Positions 9,395-17,801 of a DNA stretch of 64,000 bases are shown here, one piece after another. This stretch comes from JAGVSR01 sp963742405 (GTDB lineage: Bacteria; Pseudomonadota; Alphaproteobacteria; Rhizobiales; Hyphomicrobiaceae). The notes beneath the pieces were generated by a model, which saw nothing but the letters and a program-made list of their open reading frames with translations, made no database searches and had not been told where the DNA came from. Numbering within the stretch: the stretch's first letter is position 1; every line of letters begins with the position of its first letter. The stretch spans positions 124,001-188,000 of the forward strand of contig CAVUMB010000003.1 of assembly GCA_963742405.1 (NCBI GenBank), given 5' to 3'. Made by a program: the position numbers and the translations under genes.

Positions 9395-10497
9395 CACGCG
9401 GCCTTTCCGAGAAACACCGCCAAGGCGGACACAACGGCGCGGTTGTCTTCGGCTGTCCCGACGGTCAGCCGCAAACAATCGGGTAATCCGTAGCTGACGA
9501 CACGGCGCAGGATGATCCCGCGCGACTTGAGATACTCGTCACATGCGGCTGCGCCTATCGCCGAGGCGGGCGGGAAGTGGATCAGCAAGAAATTGGCGAC
9601 GCTCGGCGTCACTTGCAGCCCCAGCTTTCCGATTTCTGTGGCGAGCCAAGCCAACCATTCATCGTTGTGCGCGACGGCCGCCTCGGTGTGCGCGACGTCT
9701 TGCATCGCCGCCGCACCGGCGAGGATCGACGGAGAGGACATGTTGAAGGGTCCGCGGATTCGGTTCAAGGCGTCGGCAATCGGAGCAGGGCAATAAGCCC
9801 ACCCGATGCGCAGCGCCGCCAGCCCGAAAATCTTGGAAAAGGTGCGCGTCATCACCGTATTTGCGGTCGTCGCGACCAGTTCGATGCCAGATTCGTAGTC
9901 GTTGCGGCGCACGTATTCGGCATAGGCGCCGTCGAGCACGAGAATGACGTTGTCAGGCAGCGCAGCGCGCAGCCGGCGCACTTCCTGGATCGGCAGATAC
10001 GTGCCGGTCGGGTTGTTCGGGTTGGCCAGAAACACCATCCGCGTCTGTGCCGTGACTTTGGCCAGAATGTTGTCGACGTCCGCAGTCAAATTGGTTTCGT
10101 TCGCCACAACAGGCGTTGCTCCGCAGGCGAGGATGGCGATGCGGTAAACGAGGAAGCCGTGCTGGGTATAGATGGCTTCGTCGCCGGGTCCCAGATAGGC
10201 GTGAGCCAGCATGGTCAGCAATTCGTCCGAGCCAGCACCGCAAACGATGCGTGCCGGATCGAGACCATAGCGATTGCCGATGGCGGCGCGCAGGGCCGTT
10301 GCCTGACCGTCGGGATAGCGTTCGAGATCAGCCGCGGCAGCCTTATAGGCTTCGATGGCTGCCGGACTGGGTCCTAGCGGCGTCTCGTTCGACGATAACT
10401 TGATCGGTTTCACGCCGCCGGGAAGCGTGCTCTCGCCGGGCACGTAGGCCTCAATGGCAAGGACGCCGGGGCGGGGAGTGGGAGCGAGGGTCGACAT
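9394..10497 (-). CDS. hisC: Histidinol-phosphate / aromatic aminotransferase
   Basis: PLP-dependent class I/II aminotransferase converting imidazole-acetol phosphate to histidinol phosphate; next to tyrA it may also serve phenylpyruvate or prephenate. I start it at MSTLAPTPRPGVLAIEAY because an upstream in-frame extension of 45 residues is not family-like. The PLP lysine is in RTFSKIFGLAALRIGW, the cofactor-binding NPNNPTGTY block is mid-protein and the substrate arginine is in CLRLTVG near the end. Length 367 aa is typical. First gene of the minus-strand hisC-tyrA-chaC unit, divergent from metX. Confidence 0.93.
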   Translation of the reverse strand: MSTLAPTPRPGVLAIEAYVPGESTLPGGVKPIKLSSNETPLGPSPAAIEAYKAAAADLERYPDGQATALRAAIGNRYGLDPARIVCGAGSDELLTMLAHAYLGPGDEAIYTQHGFLVYRIAILACGATPVVANETNLTADVDNILAKVTAQTRMVFLANPNNPTGTYLPIQEVRRLRAALPDNVILVLDGAYAEYVRRNDYESGIELVATTANTVMTRTFSKIFGLAALRIGWAYCPAPIADALNRIRGPFNMSSPSILAGAAAMQDVAHTEAAVAHNDEWLAWLATEIGKLGLQVTPSVANFLLIHFPPASAIGAAACDEYLKSRGIILRRVVSYGLPDCLRLTVGTAEDNRAVVSALAVFLGKAA

Positions 10498-10641
10498 CAG
10501 CGTTGCAATCTTTCGGATTGGGGCGGAGTAGGCGCCGAGGCTGCTTGGTATACGACCGGGCCAGCGCCGAAAAGACGCGAAATCGTCCATCGGAAGGGTG
10601 CCTTTATGGATGCATGGCGCTCGCTCGTCCATCTGGCGCCC

Positions 10642-10670
10642 TTGCGCCTGATCCGGTCCTTGAGTATTTA
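10642..10670 (+). promoter_or_regulatory. Candidate metX promoter
   Basis: TTGCGC at 10642-10647 and TATTTA at 10665-10670, spaced by 17 bases. A start about 7 bases further on would place the SAM-II aptamer at the very 5' end of the transcript, as usual for this class. Confidence 0.4.
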
Positions 10671-10682
10671 TCTAGTCGACGT

Positions 10683-10736
10683 CGTGGTGATTTGGCCGGC
10701 CGGCTTGCAGCCACGTTAAACAACTCGCTAAAGGGC
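10683..10736 (+). promoter_or_regulatory. SAM-II riboswitch (metA element) upstream of metX
   Basis: S-adenosylmethionine-binding H-type pseudoknot. Stem P1 is CGTGG (10683-10687) with CCACG (10711-10715). The family-conserved GTGATTTGG follows the first strand, CTTGCAGCCACGTTAAA spans the second, and CGCTAAAGGG (10726-10734) closes the pseudoknot by pairing GGCC of the loop with GGCC near 10733-10737. Binding of SAM should lower metX-metW expression when methionine is abundant. A stem followed by a T-rich run lies 25 bases downstream, so control may be by attenuation. Confidence 0.88.
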
Positions 10737-10760
10737 CGCGCGCACCCGGTAACGGATGGG

Positions 10761-10804
10761 CCCGGCCATGAGGCAAGGGTGATCCGGCCGGGTTATTTGT
10801 TTTT
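10761..10804 (+). terminator. Candidate attenuator terminator in the metX leader
   Basis: CCCGGCC (10761-10767) can pair with GGCCGGG (10786-10792), followed by a T-rich stretch to 10804. It sits between the riboswitch and the metX start (10846), the place expected for a SAM-responsive terminator. The 18-base loop is long, so its efficiency is uncertain. Confidence 0.55.
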
Positions 10805-10845
10805 GGTCCGAAATTTGTGCTGGGCCGGAGCCGGAAAGCGCGCGA

Positions 10846-12045
10846 ATGTCCGCCGCCGAACCTCAGAACGAACTCAATGCTCGCCAGGAAAGCGTGGCGA
10901 ATGCCGCTTTGCGTCAGGTCGCCGAGCCCGACAGTCAGGTGGTGGTGTTTCCCGAGGATCAGCCGCTGCGGCTCGATAGCGGGCGGGACATCGGGCCGTT
11001 CACGATCGCCTACCAGACCTACGGGACGATAAACGCCGACAAATCCAATGCCATCCTCATCTGCCACGCGCTGACGGGCGACCAGCATGTCGCCAACACG
11101 CATCCCGTCACTGGCAAGGGCGGCTGGTGGGAAACGCTCGTCGGGCCAGGCAAGCCGATCGATACGGACCGGTTTTTCGTCATCTGCTCGAATATTCTGG
11201 GCGGCTGCATGGGCTCGACCGGGCCGGCATCCATGAATCCAGCCACCGGGCGCCCGTACGGTGTGGAGTTCCCGGTCATTACCATCGGTGACATGGTCAA
11301 AGCGCAGTCGCGGCTGATCGATCACCTTGGCATTGGGCAGCTCTTTTCGGTGATCGGCGGCTCCATGGGCGGCATGCAGGTGCTGCAATGGTGCGCGCGT
11401 TACAAGGATCGTGTGCTCACCGCGATGCCGATCGCTACCGCGCCATGGCATACGGCACAAAACATCGCTTTTCACGAAGTCGGACGGCAAGCCGTGATGG
11501 CCGACCCCGATTGGCAGGGTGGCGCCTATTACGGCACGGAAGCGCGGCCCTCCCGCGGCCTTGCAGTGGCGCGCATGGCGGCGCACATCACATACCTGTC
11601 GGAAAAGGCGCTGCAGGATAAGTTCGGCCGCGGCCTGCAAAACCGCGATCAGCATTCCTTCTCGTTCGATGCCGATTTCAAGATCGAGAGCTATTTGCGC
11701 CACCAAGGCTCGACGTTCGTCGACCGGTTCGACGCCAACAGCTATCTCTACATTACGCGGGCGATGGACTACTTCGATCTGGAAGCCGAGTACGGCAAGC
11801 TTGCGAATGCTTTCACCGGCACCCGGACGCAATTCTGCGTCGTCTCTTTTACCAGCGATTGGCTCTACCCGACACGCGACAACAAGGAGATCGTGAAGGC
11901 CCTGAACGGAGTCGCCGCCAACGTGTCGTTCGTCGAGATCGAAAGCGACAAGGGCCACGACGCCTTTTTGCTGCGAGAAGATGTCTTTTCCGCCACTGTG
12001 CATGGCTTTCTCAATGCCGCAGCCAAGAAGCGCGGGATCGCGTGA
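10846..12045 (+). CDS. metX: Homoserine O-acetyltransferase
   Basis: First committed step of methionine synthesis: acetyl-CoA plus homoserine to O-acetylhomoserine. This 399-aa alpha/beta hydrolase has the nucleophile serine in IGGSMGGMQVLQW, the catalytic aspartate in SDWLYPTRD and the histidine in KGHDAFLL near the C-terminus. The GxSMGG elbow is typical of MetX. It is governed by the SAM-II element upstream and followed 13 bases later by metW, the standard alphaproteobacterial pair. Substrate preference (acetyl or succinyl) cannot be settled from these motifs. Confidence 0.95.
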   Translation: MSAAEPQNELNARQESVANAALRQVAEPDSQVVVFPEDQPLRLDSGRDIGPFTIAYQTYGTINADKSNAILICHALTGDQHVANTHPVTGKGGWWETLVGPGKPIDTDRFFVICSNILGGCMGSTGPASMNPATGRPYGVEFPVITIGDMVKAQSRLIDHLGIGQLFSVIGGSMGGMQVLQWCARYKDRVLTAMPIATAPWHTAQNIAFHEVGRQAVMADPDWQGGAYYGTEARPSRGLAVARMAAHITYLSEKALQDKFGRGLQNRDQHSFSFDADFKIESYLRHQGSTFVDRFDANSYLYITRAMDYFDLEAEYGKLANAFTGTRTQFCVVSFTSDWLYPTRDNKEIVKALNGVAANVSFVEIESDKGHDAFLLREDVFSATVHGFLNAAAKKRGIA

Positions 12046-12058
12046 GTGATCAACAAAC

Positions 12059-12700
12059 ATGACCTTGCCTGATCAACATCCCATCCGCGCCGTTCGCGCC
12101 GACCATCTGCTGATCGCGGAAATGGTGGCGCCGGATGCGCGCGTCCTCGACGTCGGATGCGGCGACGGGGCGCTGCTCGAATTGCTGATTGAGGAAAAGA
12201 AGGTCGACGGGCGCGGTATCGAACTGATCCGCAACAACGTCAACGCCTGCGTGGCGCGCGGGCTTTCGGTGATCCAGGGTGACGCTGATCAGGATCTGTC
12301 CGGCTACCCGGATCAGGCCTTCGACTACGCCATCCTGTCGCTCACCATCCAGGCGACGCGGCAGCCGCGGGTCGTGTTGGAAAACCTGTTGCGTATCGGA
12401 CGGCGCGCAATTGTTTCGTTTCCCAATTTCGGGCATTGGAAAATCCGTACCAGCCTCTTGCTCACTGGTCGAATGCCGCGCACGCCGAACCTTCCCGAGA
12501 CCTGGTACGAAAGTCAGGATTCACACTTGTGCACGATCAAAGATTTCTCCGATCTCGTCGGGATCGTCGATGCGGAAGTGGAGGATGCCGTGGCCTTCAA
12601 CAGCCGCGGACAGAGGCTCGCGATCAAGAAGTCGCTGTCGCTGCAAAACCTGCTTGGCGAGAAGGCGGTGTTTCTGCTCGCCCCGCGCGGCAGAACCTGA
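12059..12700 (+). CDS. metW: Methionine biosynthesis protein MetW
   Basis: A 213-aa Rossmann methyltransferase-fold protein with the SAM-site glycine motif VLDVGCGDGALL at about 30-41. MetW is the obligate partner of MetX in several proteobacteria and stimulates the acyltransferase; a methyl-transfer reaction of its own is not established. NFGHWKIRTSLLL and the PNLPETWYES block are family signatures. Co-transcribed with metX and convergent with the next gene, whose stop is 12 bases away. Confidence 0.93.
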   Translation: MTLPDQHPIRAVRADHLLIAEMVAPDARVLDVGCGDGALLELLIEEKKVDGRGIELIRNNVNACVARGLSVIQGDADQDLSGYPDQAFDYAILSLTIQATRQPRVVLENLLRIGRRAIVSFPNFGHWKIRTSLLLTGRMPRTPNLPETWYESQDSHLCTIKDFSDLVGIVDAEVEDAVAFNSRGQRLAIKKSLSLQNLLGEKAVFLLAPRGRT

Positions 12701-12711
12701 TTGATCCGCCG

Positions 12712-13449
12712 CTAGGAACCCGCATCCGACAAATCGCGCCTGACAGTTACGAGTTCGCGCAGGGCGCGTGCGGCGGCATGTTTGCCCCCTATCGGCGCCA
12801 TGACCTCCTTGCGCGCTTCGACGAGCAGCACGCCACCGAAGCCCGGCCATAGCTTTTGTCCGAGGCGTTCCCACACCGGAGCAGACTTCAACAACATGCG
12901 GCTATCGAGGGGCGGCATATGCAGGGCTGTGCCCCACGACACGGGCGTGAACAAATTGTCGATCAGCAGTCTCTGCAGCTGTGACCGGCTGTAGGGTCGA
13001 CCGTGTCCAAACGGCGTTGCATCGATCCGCGCCCAGACGCTGCGCCGGTTGGGCGCCACGATGAGGAGGCGGCCTTCCGGAACGAGTACACGCCAGACTT
13101 CGCGCAGCAGAGTCGCCGGTCGGTCCGTCGCCTCCAGGCTGTGGGCCAGCAGAAGGCGGTCGACCGAATTGTCGGGGAGGGGCAGTTGGCGGTCTTCCAC
13201 CAAAACGCTGAGCAAGGGCCCAGCGGCCGGCCAAACCAAGGCGCCTTGTGTTTCTGGCATCAAGGCCGCAATGCGTGTCGCGTCTTGCCGGAATGGGCCG
13301 AGGTACGGGACGCCATAACCGAGGCCAACGACCATTCCACCGCGCACGCCGCGCCAGCGCGCACGCACCTCGCTGCCGACGATACGGCGCACGGTGAGGC
13401 CGAGCGGCGTCTGGTAGAAATCCCTGAGATCGACGACGTCGAGTTCCAT
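12712..13449 (-). CDS. SAM-dependent methyltransferase, class I
   Basis: A 245-aa protein with a methyltransferase-11-like core: VVGLGYGVPYLG (near 40-51) in the cofactor position, the NSVDRLLLAHSLE block (about 98-110) and GRLLIVAPNRRSVWAR (about 126-141). The glycine motif is less canonical than usual. It lies back-to-back with gloB, and this methyltransferase-gloB pairing is a familiar Hyphomicrobiales arrangement, but the substrate is unknown. The long C-terminal part is basic and may bind a polyanionic or lipid substrate; that is speculation. Confidence 0.8.
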   Translation of the reverse strand: MELDVVDLRDFYQTPLGLTVRRIVGSEVRARWRGVRGGMVVGLGYGVPYLGPFRQDATRIAALMPETQGALVWPAAGPLLSVLVEDRQLPLPDNSVDRLLLAHSLEATDRPATLLREVWRVLVPEGRLLIVAPNRRSVWARIDATPFGHGRPYSRSQLQRLLIDNLFTPVSWGTALHMPPLDSRMLLKSAPVWERLGQKLWPGFGGVLLVEARKEVMAPIGGKHAAARALRELVTVRRDLSDAGS

Positions 13450-13616
13450 AGGTCCTAAGCTTCGCTGTCGGTCTTTACGTCTGCGGGTCGCTTCGACTAT
13501 TCCCAGATGGTAGGAGTGAACAAAGCTGCATTGAACTGGGCAAGCGCGGGCGTTACTCTGATACAGTTGCCTCTCTTATAGCCCCTCAATTGGCCAACCG
13601 AGCGCCTATCGACCGC

Positions 13617-14384
13617 ATGTCCGCCCTCGAAATTCACGCTTTTCTCTGCCGTAAGGACAATATCGGTGTCCTCGTTCATTGCGAGGACGGTACAACCGCG
13701 TCGATCGACGCTCCCGACGCCGATGCAATTCTTGCCGCGCTCCAGGAAAAGGGCTGGTCGCTCAGCCATATCCTCGTCACCCACCATCATGGGGACCACA
13801 CCGCGGGCAATCTGGAATTAAAGGCTAAAACGGGCTGCCAGATCATCGGTCCGCAGACAGAGGCCGCCCGCATCCCCGGTATCGACGTCACCGTCGATGA
13901 CGGAGATAGTTTCACGCTCGGTGCGCACCGGGTCGAGGTGATCGGAACGCCGGGCCATACCATGGGTCATGTGACCTACTTCCTGCCGGGTGAGCGCGTG
14001 GCATTTGTGGGCGACACGCTATTTGTCATGGGTTGCGGCCGCGTGCTGGAAGGAAACAACGAAATGATGTGGCATTCGCTTTGCCGCATCGCGTCGTTGC
14101 CTGCCGAGACGCGGCTCTATTGCGGTCACGAATATTCCCTCGCCAATGCGCGGTTCGGACTTTCCGTCGAGCCTGACAACGCGATGTTGCGCAACCGGCT
14201 TGAGAATGCTGAGCAGACCGTCGCCGCGGGAGGGCTCAACGTGCCGACCGTGCTCGATTGCGAATTGCAGACGAACGTTTTTTTGCGTCCGCACAATCTG
14301 GGGACACGCCGCCGGCTGGGCATGGGTGCGGTGGCCGATTGGCGCGTATTCGGGGAATTGCGCGATCGGAAAAATAAGGCATGA
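13617..14384 (+). CDS. gloB: Hydroxyacylglutathione hydrolase (glyoxalase II)
   Basis: Metallo-beta-lactamase-fold thioesterase that hydrolyses S-D-lactoylglutathione in methylglyoxal detoxification. From ATG 13617 the product is 255 aa, the family length; an upstream TTG at 13590 is less likely. Metal ligands appear in THHHGDH, GTPGHTMGHV and FVGDTLF. The C-terminal glyoxalase II domain carries YCGHEY and a terminal basic segment contributing to glutathione binding. The stop overlaps the start of the cupin gene (ATGA). Confidence 0.94.
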   Translation: MSALEIHAFLCRKDNIGVLVHCEDGTTASIDAPDADAILAALQEKGWSLSHILVTHHHGDHTAGNLELKAKTGCQIIGPQTEAARIPGIDVTVDDGDSFTLGAHRVEVIGTPGHTMGHVTYFLPGERVAFVGDTLFVMGCGRVLEGNNEMMWHSLCRIASLPAETRLYCGHEYSLANARFGLSVEPDNAMLRNRLENAEQTVAAGGLNVPTVLDCELQTNVFLRPHNLGTRRRLGMGAVADWRVFGELRDRKNKA

Positions 14385-14833
14385 CGGCGTTTTGGCCGAT
14401 ACCAGCGGACGCCCAGGCCCTCATTGCCCGGCTCAATTTGAAGCCGCATCCGGAAGGAGGTTTTTATCGCGAGACATTTCGAGACCCGGCCACGGATGCG
14501 CACGGGAGGGCTCGTTCAACGGCCATTTATTTTTTATTGCTCGAAGGCCAGGTGTCGCACTGGCACGCCGTTGATGCCGTCGAGATCTGGCACTGGTATG
14601 CGGGCGCTCCTCTCGAGCTTGGCATTGCAGCGCCCGGCCGGCCCGCCGAGCGGCTGCAACTTGGATTCGACGTCGACGGCAGGATGGACCCGCAGGCTGT
14701 GGTTCCAGCCGGCTGGTGGCAGCAGGCGCGCAGTCTGGGAGCGTGGACGCTGGTCGGCTGCACCGTGGCGCCAGGATTTGACTTCGAAGGTTTTGTTCTG
14801 TCCCCTGACGGCCAGGAGCCGCCGTTGCCTTGA
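14381..14833 (+). CDS. Cupin_5 (DUF985) family protein
   Basis: A 150-aa single-domain cupin. Family blocks visible are LKPHPEGGFYRETFRD (about 20-35), SHWHAVDAVEIWHWYAG (about 66-82) and VPAGWWQQARS (about 108-118). Histidines and a glutamate in SHWHAVDAVE could bind a metal. Some relatives are annotated as sugar-binding or epimerase-like, but the reaction is unknown. It is translationally coupled to gloB, which hints at a role with reactive aldehydes or lactoyl compounds (inference). Confidence 0.85.
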   Translation: MTAFWPIPADAQALIARLNLKPHPEGGFYRETFRDPATDAHGRARSTAIYFLLLEGQVSHWHAVDAVEIWHWYAGAPLELGIAAPGRPAERLQLGFDVDGRMDPQAVVPAGWWQQARSLGAWTLVGCTVAPGFDFEGFVLSPDGQEPPLP

Positions 14834-15055
14834 GCAACCGTCGCTGCACGAACCGCGATACCCCGGGGGCAGCCACCAATTGTGGCGAGTGGACTTTTCC
14901 ACCACTAATTAGATTGAGCGTCGATACTCAAGTCTCTGAACTTTATTGTTATTTTTGCCGCTAGCGCGGGCGCGCCGGAAGCATCCTTGCCGCTCCAATA
15001 CAACTCATCAACAGTGAGCTGCAACTGTTTGATTCGCATAACGGGGGTTGCGGAC

Positions 15056-16816
15056 ATGAAGGCCCAGGATACTGGACCGCTGTTGAGCACGATCTTTATC
15101 GACTACGACAACATCTACTTGTCGTTGAAGAGAAAGAGCGAGGAGGCCGCGAAGCGTTTTGCCAAAGACGCCGGCCACTGGCTGCGGGAGATCGAAAGCG
15201 GCCGCTTGATTACGGCAACGAACGGCCTCGCTGCGACTGCCCCGCGCCGTATCGTGATGAACCGCTGTTACGGCAATCCGGTCCCCCGCCGGAATTCATC
15301 CGACAACGCAACCGACATGAATTCGTATCCATTCGTGCGCCACCATTTCCTGCGCGCCGGGATGGAAGCCATCGATTGCCCTCCGCTGACGTCGCAGCTC
15401 AAGAATTCCGCCGACATCCGCATGGTCATGGACGTTCGCGATCTGCTCAACCACGATACCTACTTCGACGAGTTCATCATTCTGTCGGGTGACGCTGATT
15501 TCACGCCGCTGTTGCATCGCCTGCGGGCACATGCCCGGCGCACTGTGGTCTTTGCCAACGATCATACAGCCGCGCCCTACACGGCGATTGCCGATGGCGA
15601 AATTCGCGAATCGAGCCTCATCAGTCTGCTGTTGGAAGGCAGTGCTCTGGTTGCGGACGCCGACGCTGTGCCCGCGATCGCGGCGCCATCGACAGGCCCC
15701 GCTGCTTCGCTCGACGCTGTTCGCCGCGATATCCTGGCGGAAGTGGTCGGCTGGGTGAAAAGTGCAGGTCAGCCGGTCCCACTGGAAGCGCTTGCCGACC
15801 GTGCGGTGCGCACGCTGGGTCATGACCGCACCGTCGGTACGGGTTGGGCCGGCGCCGGCAGCTTTTCAAATCTATTGACCAAGGGGCTGCCAGCCGAAAT
15901 CCGGCTTTCGGATCAGGCGCCCTATTACGTCTTTGACGCCAGTCGTCAGCTGGCCACGCAGCCGGAGCCGCGCCGTGCTCCCGCTTCGCGCGAACCCACT
16001 GCACGTCCCGAGCCGCCGCGTCAGGATGCGGTGAGGGCGGAATCGCCGCGACAGGACACGACTTTTCGCCAAGAGCCGGCGCTGCCGCTGCCACCCACGT
16101 CTCGGGCGCCACAGTTTCCATCGGCGCGCGAACAGCTACGCCAAGATGTGCCGCCGGCGTCCGCTCGGACTGCATCGCCATCGGCTGCTACTGCTCCGCC
16201 CACTGCTCCCAAGGCTGCGGCTTCGCGCAACGATCAGGCTCCTTCAATCCAGCAGTCGATCACCCGCATTCATGATGCGTGTCAGGCGCCGCCGCTCGCA
16301 CCCCCGGAATATCGGGCGTTGTTTGAGGTGATGGCGCAGGAGATCAATTCCAACGGTTTGACCGGCGCGCAAACCCTGACCAACATCACGCATCGTGCCG
16401 CCGATCTGGGCGTTACCATCAAGCGGGACGATGTTCGGTTCGTGCTCGAAGTTGTCAGCGAAACCGATCCGTGGTTCGAGCAGGGGGCCTCGCCGAACCT
16501 TTTCGCCAGCCGCTTCCGTAACTTTGTGATTGCCCGCTGCCGCAGCCAGGGGCTGCAATTGTCGGCAGAAGAATTGGATCTGATCGATGCTTGGTTCGGC
16601 GGTTCGCCGATGGCGCAGCGACCCGCAGTTGCGCCGAACGCCAGCCGTCCGGCCGAGCCTGACTTTGCGCCGGCTGCCGCTCGCTCTCCGGTTCAGCCCG
16701 CGCATGCGGGATATGCGCAAGGGGATCGCTGGTGGAGCGCCGAAGAGGGTCGGCAGTATGCCGGTGGATCAGATGAGCAGTTACCGCTGATCGTACGCAA
16801 TCGGCTGCGAGGCTGA
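15056..16816 (+). CDS. NYN-domain RNase-like protein with OST-HTH/LOTUS-like domain
   Basis: A 586-aa protein in three parts. Residues 10-200 form a NYN (PIN-like) nuclease domain: acidic FIDYDNIYLSL near 13-23 and ILSGDADFTPLLHRL near 141-155 supply the metal-binding aspartates. Residues about 222-300 look like an OST-HTH (LOTUS) RNA-binding winged helix, with helix RRDILAEVVGWV and the SFSNLLTKG turn. A Pro/Ala/Arg-rich linker (about 305-400) leads to a helical C-terminal domain (about 405-520). ATG 15056 follows a GGGGG stretch. Role inferred as RNA turnover or silencing. It forms a single-gene unit with its own terminator. Confidence 0.82.
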   Translation: MKAQDTGPLLSTIFIDYDNIYLSLKRKSEEAAKRFAKDAGHWLREIESGRLITATNGLAATAPRRIVMNRCYGNPVPRRNSSDNATDMNSYPFVRHHFLRAGMEAIDCPPLTSQLKNSADIRMVMDVRDLLNHDTYFDEFIILSGDADFTPLLHRLRAHARRTVVFANDHTAAPYTAIADGEIRESSLISLLLEGSALVADADAVPAIAAPSTGPAASLDAVRRDILAEVVGWVKSAGQPVPLEALADRAVRTLGHDRTVGTGWAGAGSFSNLLTKGLPAEIRLSDQAPYYVFDASRQLATQPEPRRAPASREPTARPEPPRQDAVRAESPRQDTTFRQEPALPLPPTSRAPQFPSAREQLRQDVPPASARTASPSAATAPPTAPKAAASRNDQAPSIQQSITRIHDACQAPPLAPPEYRALFEVMAQEINSNGLTGAQTLTNITHRAADLGVTIKRDDVRFVLEVVSETDPWFEQGASPNLFASRFRNFVIARCRSQGLQLSAEELDLIDAWFGGSPMAQRPAVAPNASRPAEPDFAPAAARSPVQPAHAGYAQGDRWWSAEEGRQYAGGSDEQLPLIVRNRLRG

Positions 16817-16838
16817 TCGTTTCGGTCGATGTTTACTC

Positions 16839-16873
16839 AACGCCCCATTCGCAAGAGTGGGGCGTTTTGTTTT
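16839..16873 (+). terminator. Intrinsic terminator after the NYN gene
   Basis: Nine-base stem AACGCCCCA/TGGGGCGTT (16839-16847 with 16858-16866), followed by TTTTGTTTT. Confidence 0.85.
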
Positions 16874-16900
16874 GGCCGTGGTCAGTTGGCTTGCGTGAAA

Positions 16901-16932
16901 AAGCGCCCCGCAGTTTTCACAGCAGGGCGCTT
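16901..16932 (-). terminator. Intrinsic terminator after phaB
   Basis: Eight-base stem AAGCGCCC (16901-16908) with GGGCGCTT (16925-16932). Read on the minus strand it is followed by TTTTT, and it lies 36 bases after the phaB stop. The plus-strand side also ends in T's, so it may work both ways. Confidence 0.8.
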
Positions 16933-16967
16933 CATTTTTTGCGAAGGTCCGAGGCGCACCTCACGAC

Positions 16968-17693
16968 TTATGCGAAGTACTGACCGCCGTTCGCCGTGAT
17001 CGTCGAGCCGGTGATGAAGCCAGCGTCGTCGGATGCAAGAAACACGACGCAGCGTGCAATTTCCGACGGCTCGCCAAGGCGGCCCACCGGGATCTGCGGG
17101 AGGATGCTCTTTTCCATCACGTCTTGCGGCACGGCCTTCACCATTTCAGTGGCGATGTAACCGGGGCAGATCACGTTGACCGTGATGCCGGCGCGGGCGC
17201 CTTCTTGTGCCAGCGCCTTGGTAAAGCCGATGTCGCCGGCTTTCGAAGCGGAGTAGTTCACCTGGCCCATCTGGCCCTTCTGGCCGTTGATCGAGGAAAT
17301 GTTGATGACGCGGCCGAACTTACGGGCGCGCATGCCTTCCCAAACCGGGCGCGTGACGTTGAACAGACCGTTGAGGTTGGTGCCGATGACGGCATCCCAG
17401 TGCTCCTTGGTCATCTTGTGGAACATCGTGTCCTTGGTGATGCCCGCGTTGTTGACGAGAACGTCGATCGGACCGATGTCCTTCTCGACCTGCTTCACGG
17501 CTTTCTCGCTGGCTTCATAGTTCGAGACGTCGAACTTATAGACGGGAATGCCTGTCTCGACCTGGAACTGCTGCGCAGCTGCATCGTTGCCGGCATAACT
17601 TGCCGCAACGCGATAACCCGCATTCTTGAGCGCGACCGAAATCGCGTGACCGATACCGCGCGTGCCGCCGGTAACGAGGGCCACCCGTGCCAT
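16968..17693 (-). CDS. phaB: Acetoacetyl-CoA reductase
   Basis: NADPH-dependent reduction of acetoacetyl-CoA to (R)-3-hydroxybutyryl-CoA, the second step of polyhydroxybutyrate synthesis. The 241-aa short-chain dehydrogenase has the TGGTRGIG cofactor motif (8-15), NNAG (about 83-86), catalytic S in ISSINGQKG, the YSASK motif (about 150-154) and a C-terminal TGSTITANGGQYF signature typical of PhaB. A GGGAGGAA ribosome site precedes the ATG. It lies downstream of phaA on the same strand, but a strong hairpin separates the two. Confidence 0.95.
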   Translation of the reverse strand: MARVALVTGGTRGIGHAISVALKNAGYRVAASYAGNDAAAQQFQVETGIPVYKFDVSNYEASEKAVKQVEKDIGPIDVLVNNAGITKDTMFHKMTKEHWDAVIGTNLNGLFNVTRPVWEGMRARKFGRVINISSINGQKGQMGQVNYSASKAGDIGFTKALAQEGARAGITVNVICPGYIATEMVKAVPQDVMEKSILPQIPVGRLGEPSEIARCVVFLASDDAGFITGSTITANGGQYFA

Positions 17694-17751
17694 GCTATTC
17701 CTCCCTGATTGTTATGTTTGAATTTGTTTGATGTGGACTGCGAATGAAGAG

Positions 17752-17784
17752 AACCGGGCCCGCTTTTTTGAAGCGGGCCCGGTT
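17752..17784 (-). terminator. Long perfect hairpin between phaA and phaB
   Basis: Fourteen-base perfect stem AACCGGGCCCGCTT (17752-17765) with AAGCGGGCCCGGTT (17771-17784) around a 5-base loop. It lies just after the phaA stop and before phaB. A long T-run is absent, so it may act as partial terminator or mRNA stabiliser and set the phaA:phaB ratio. Confidence 0.65.
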
Positions 17785-17801
17785 TGATCCGGTCGAGGGT
17801 G

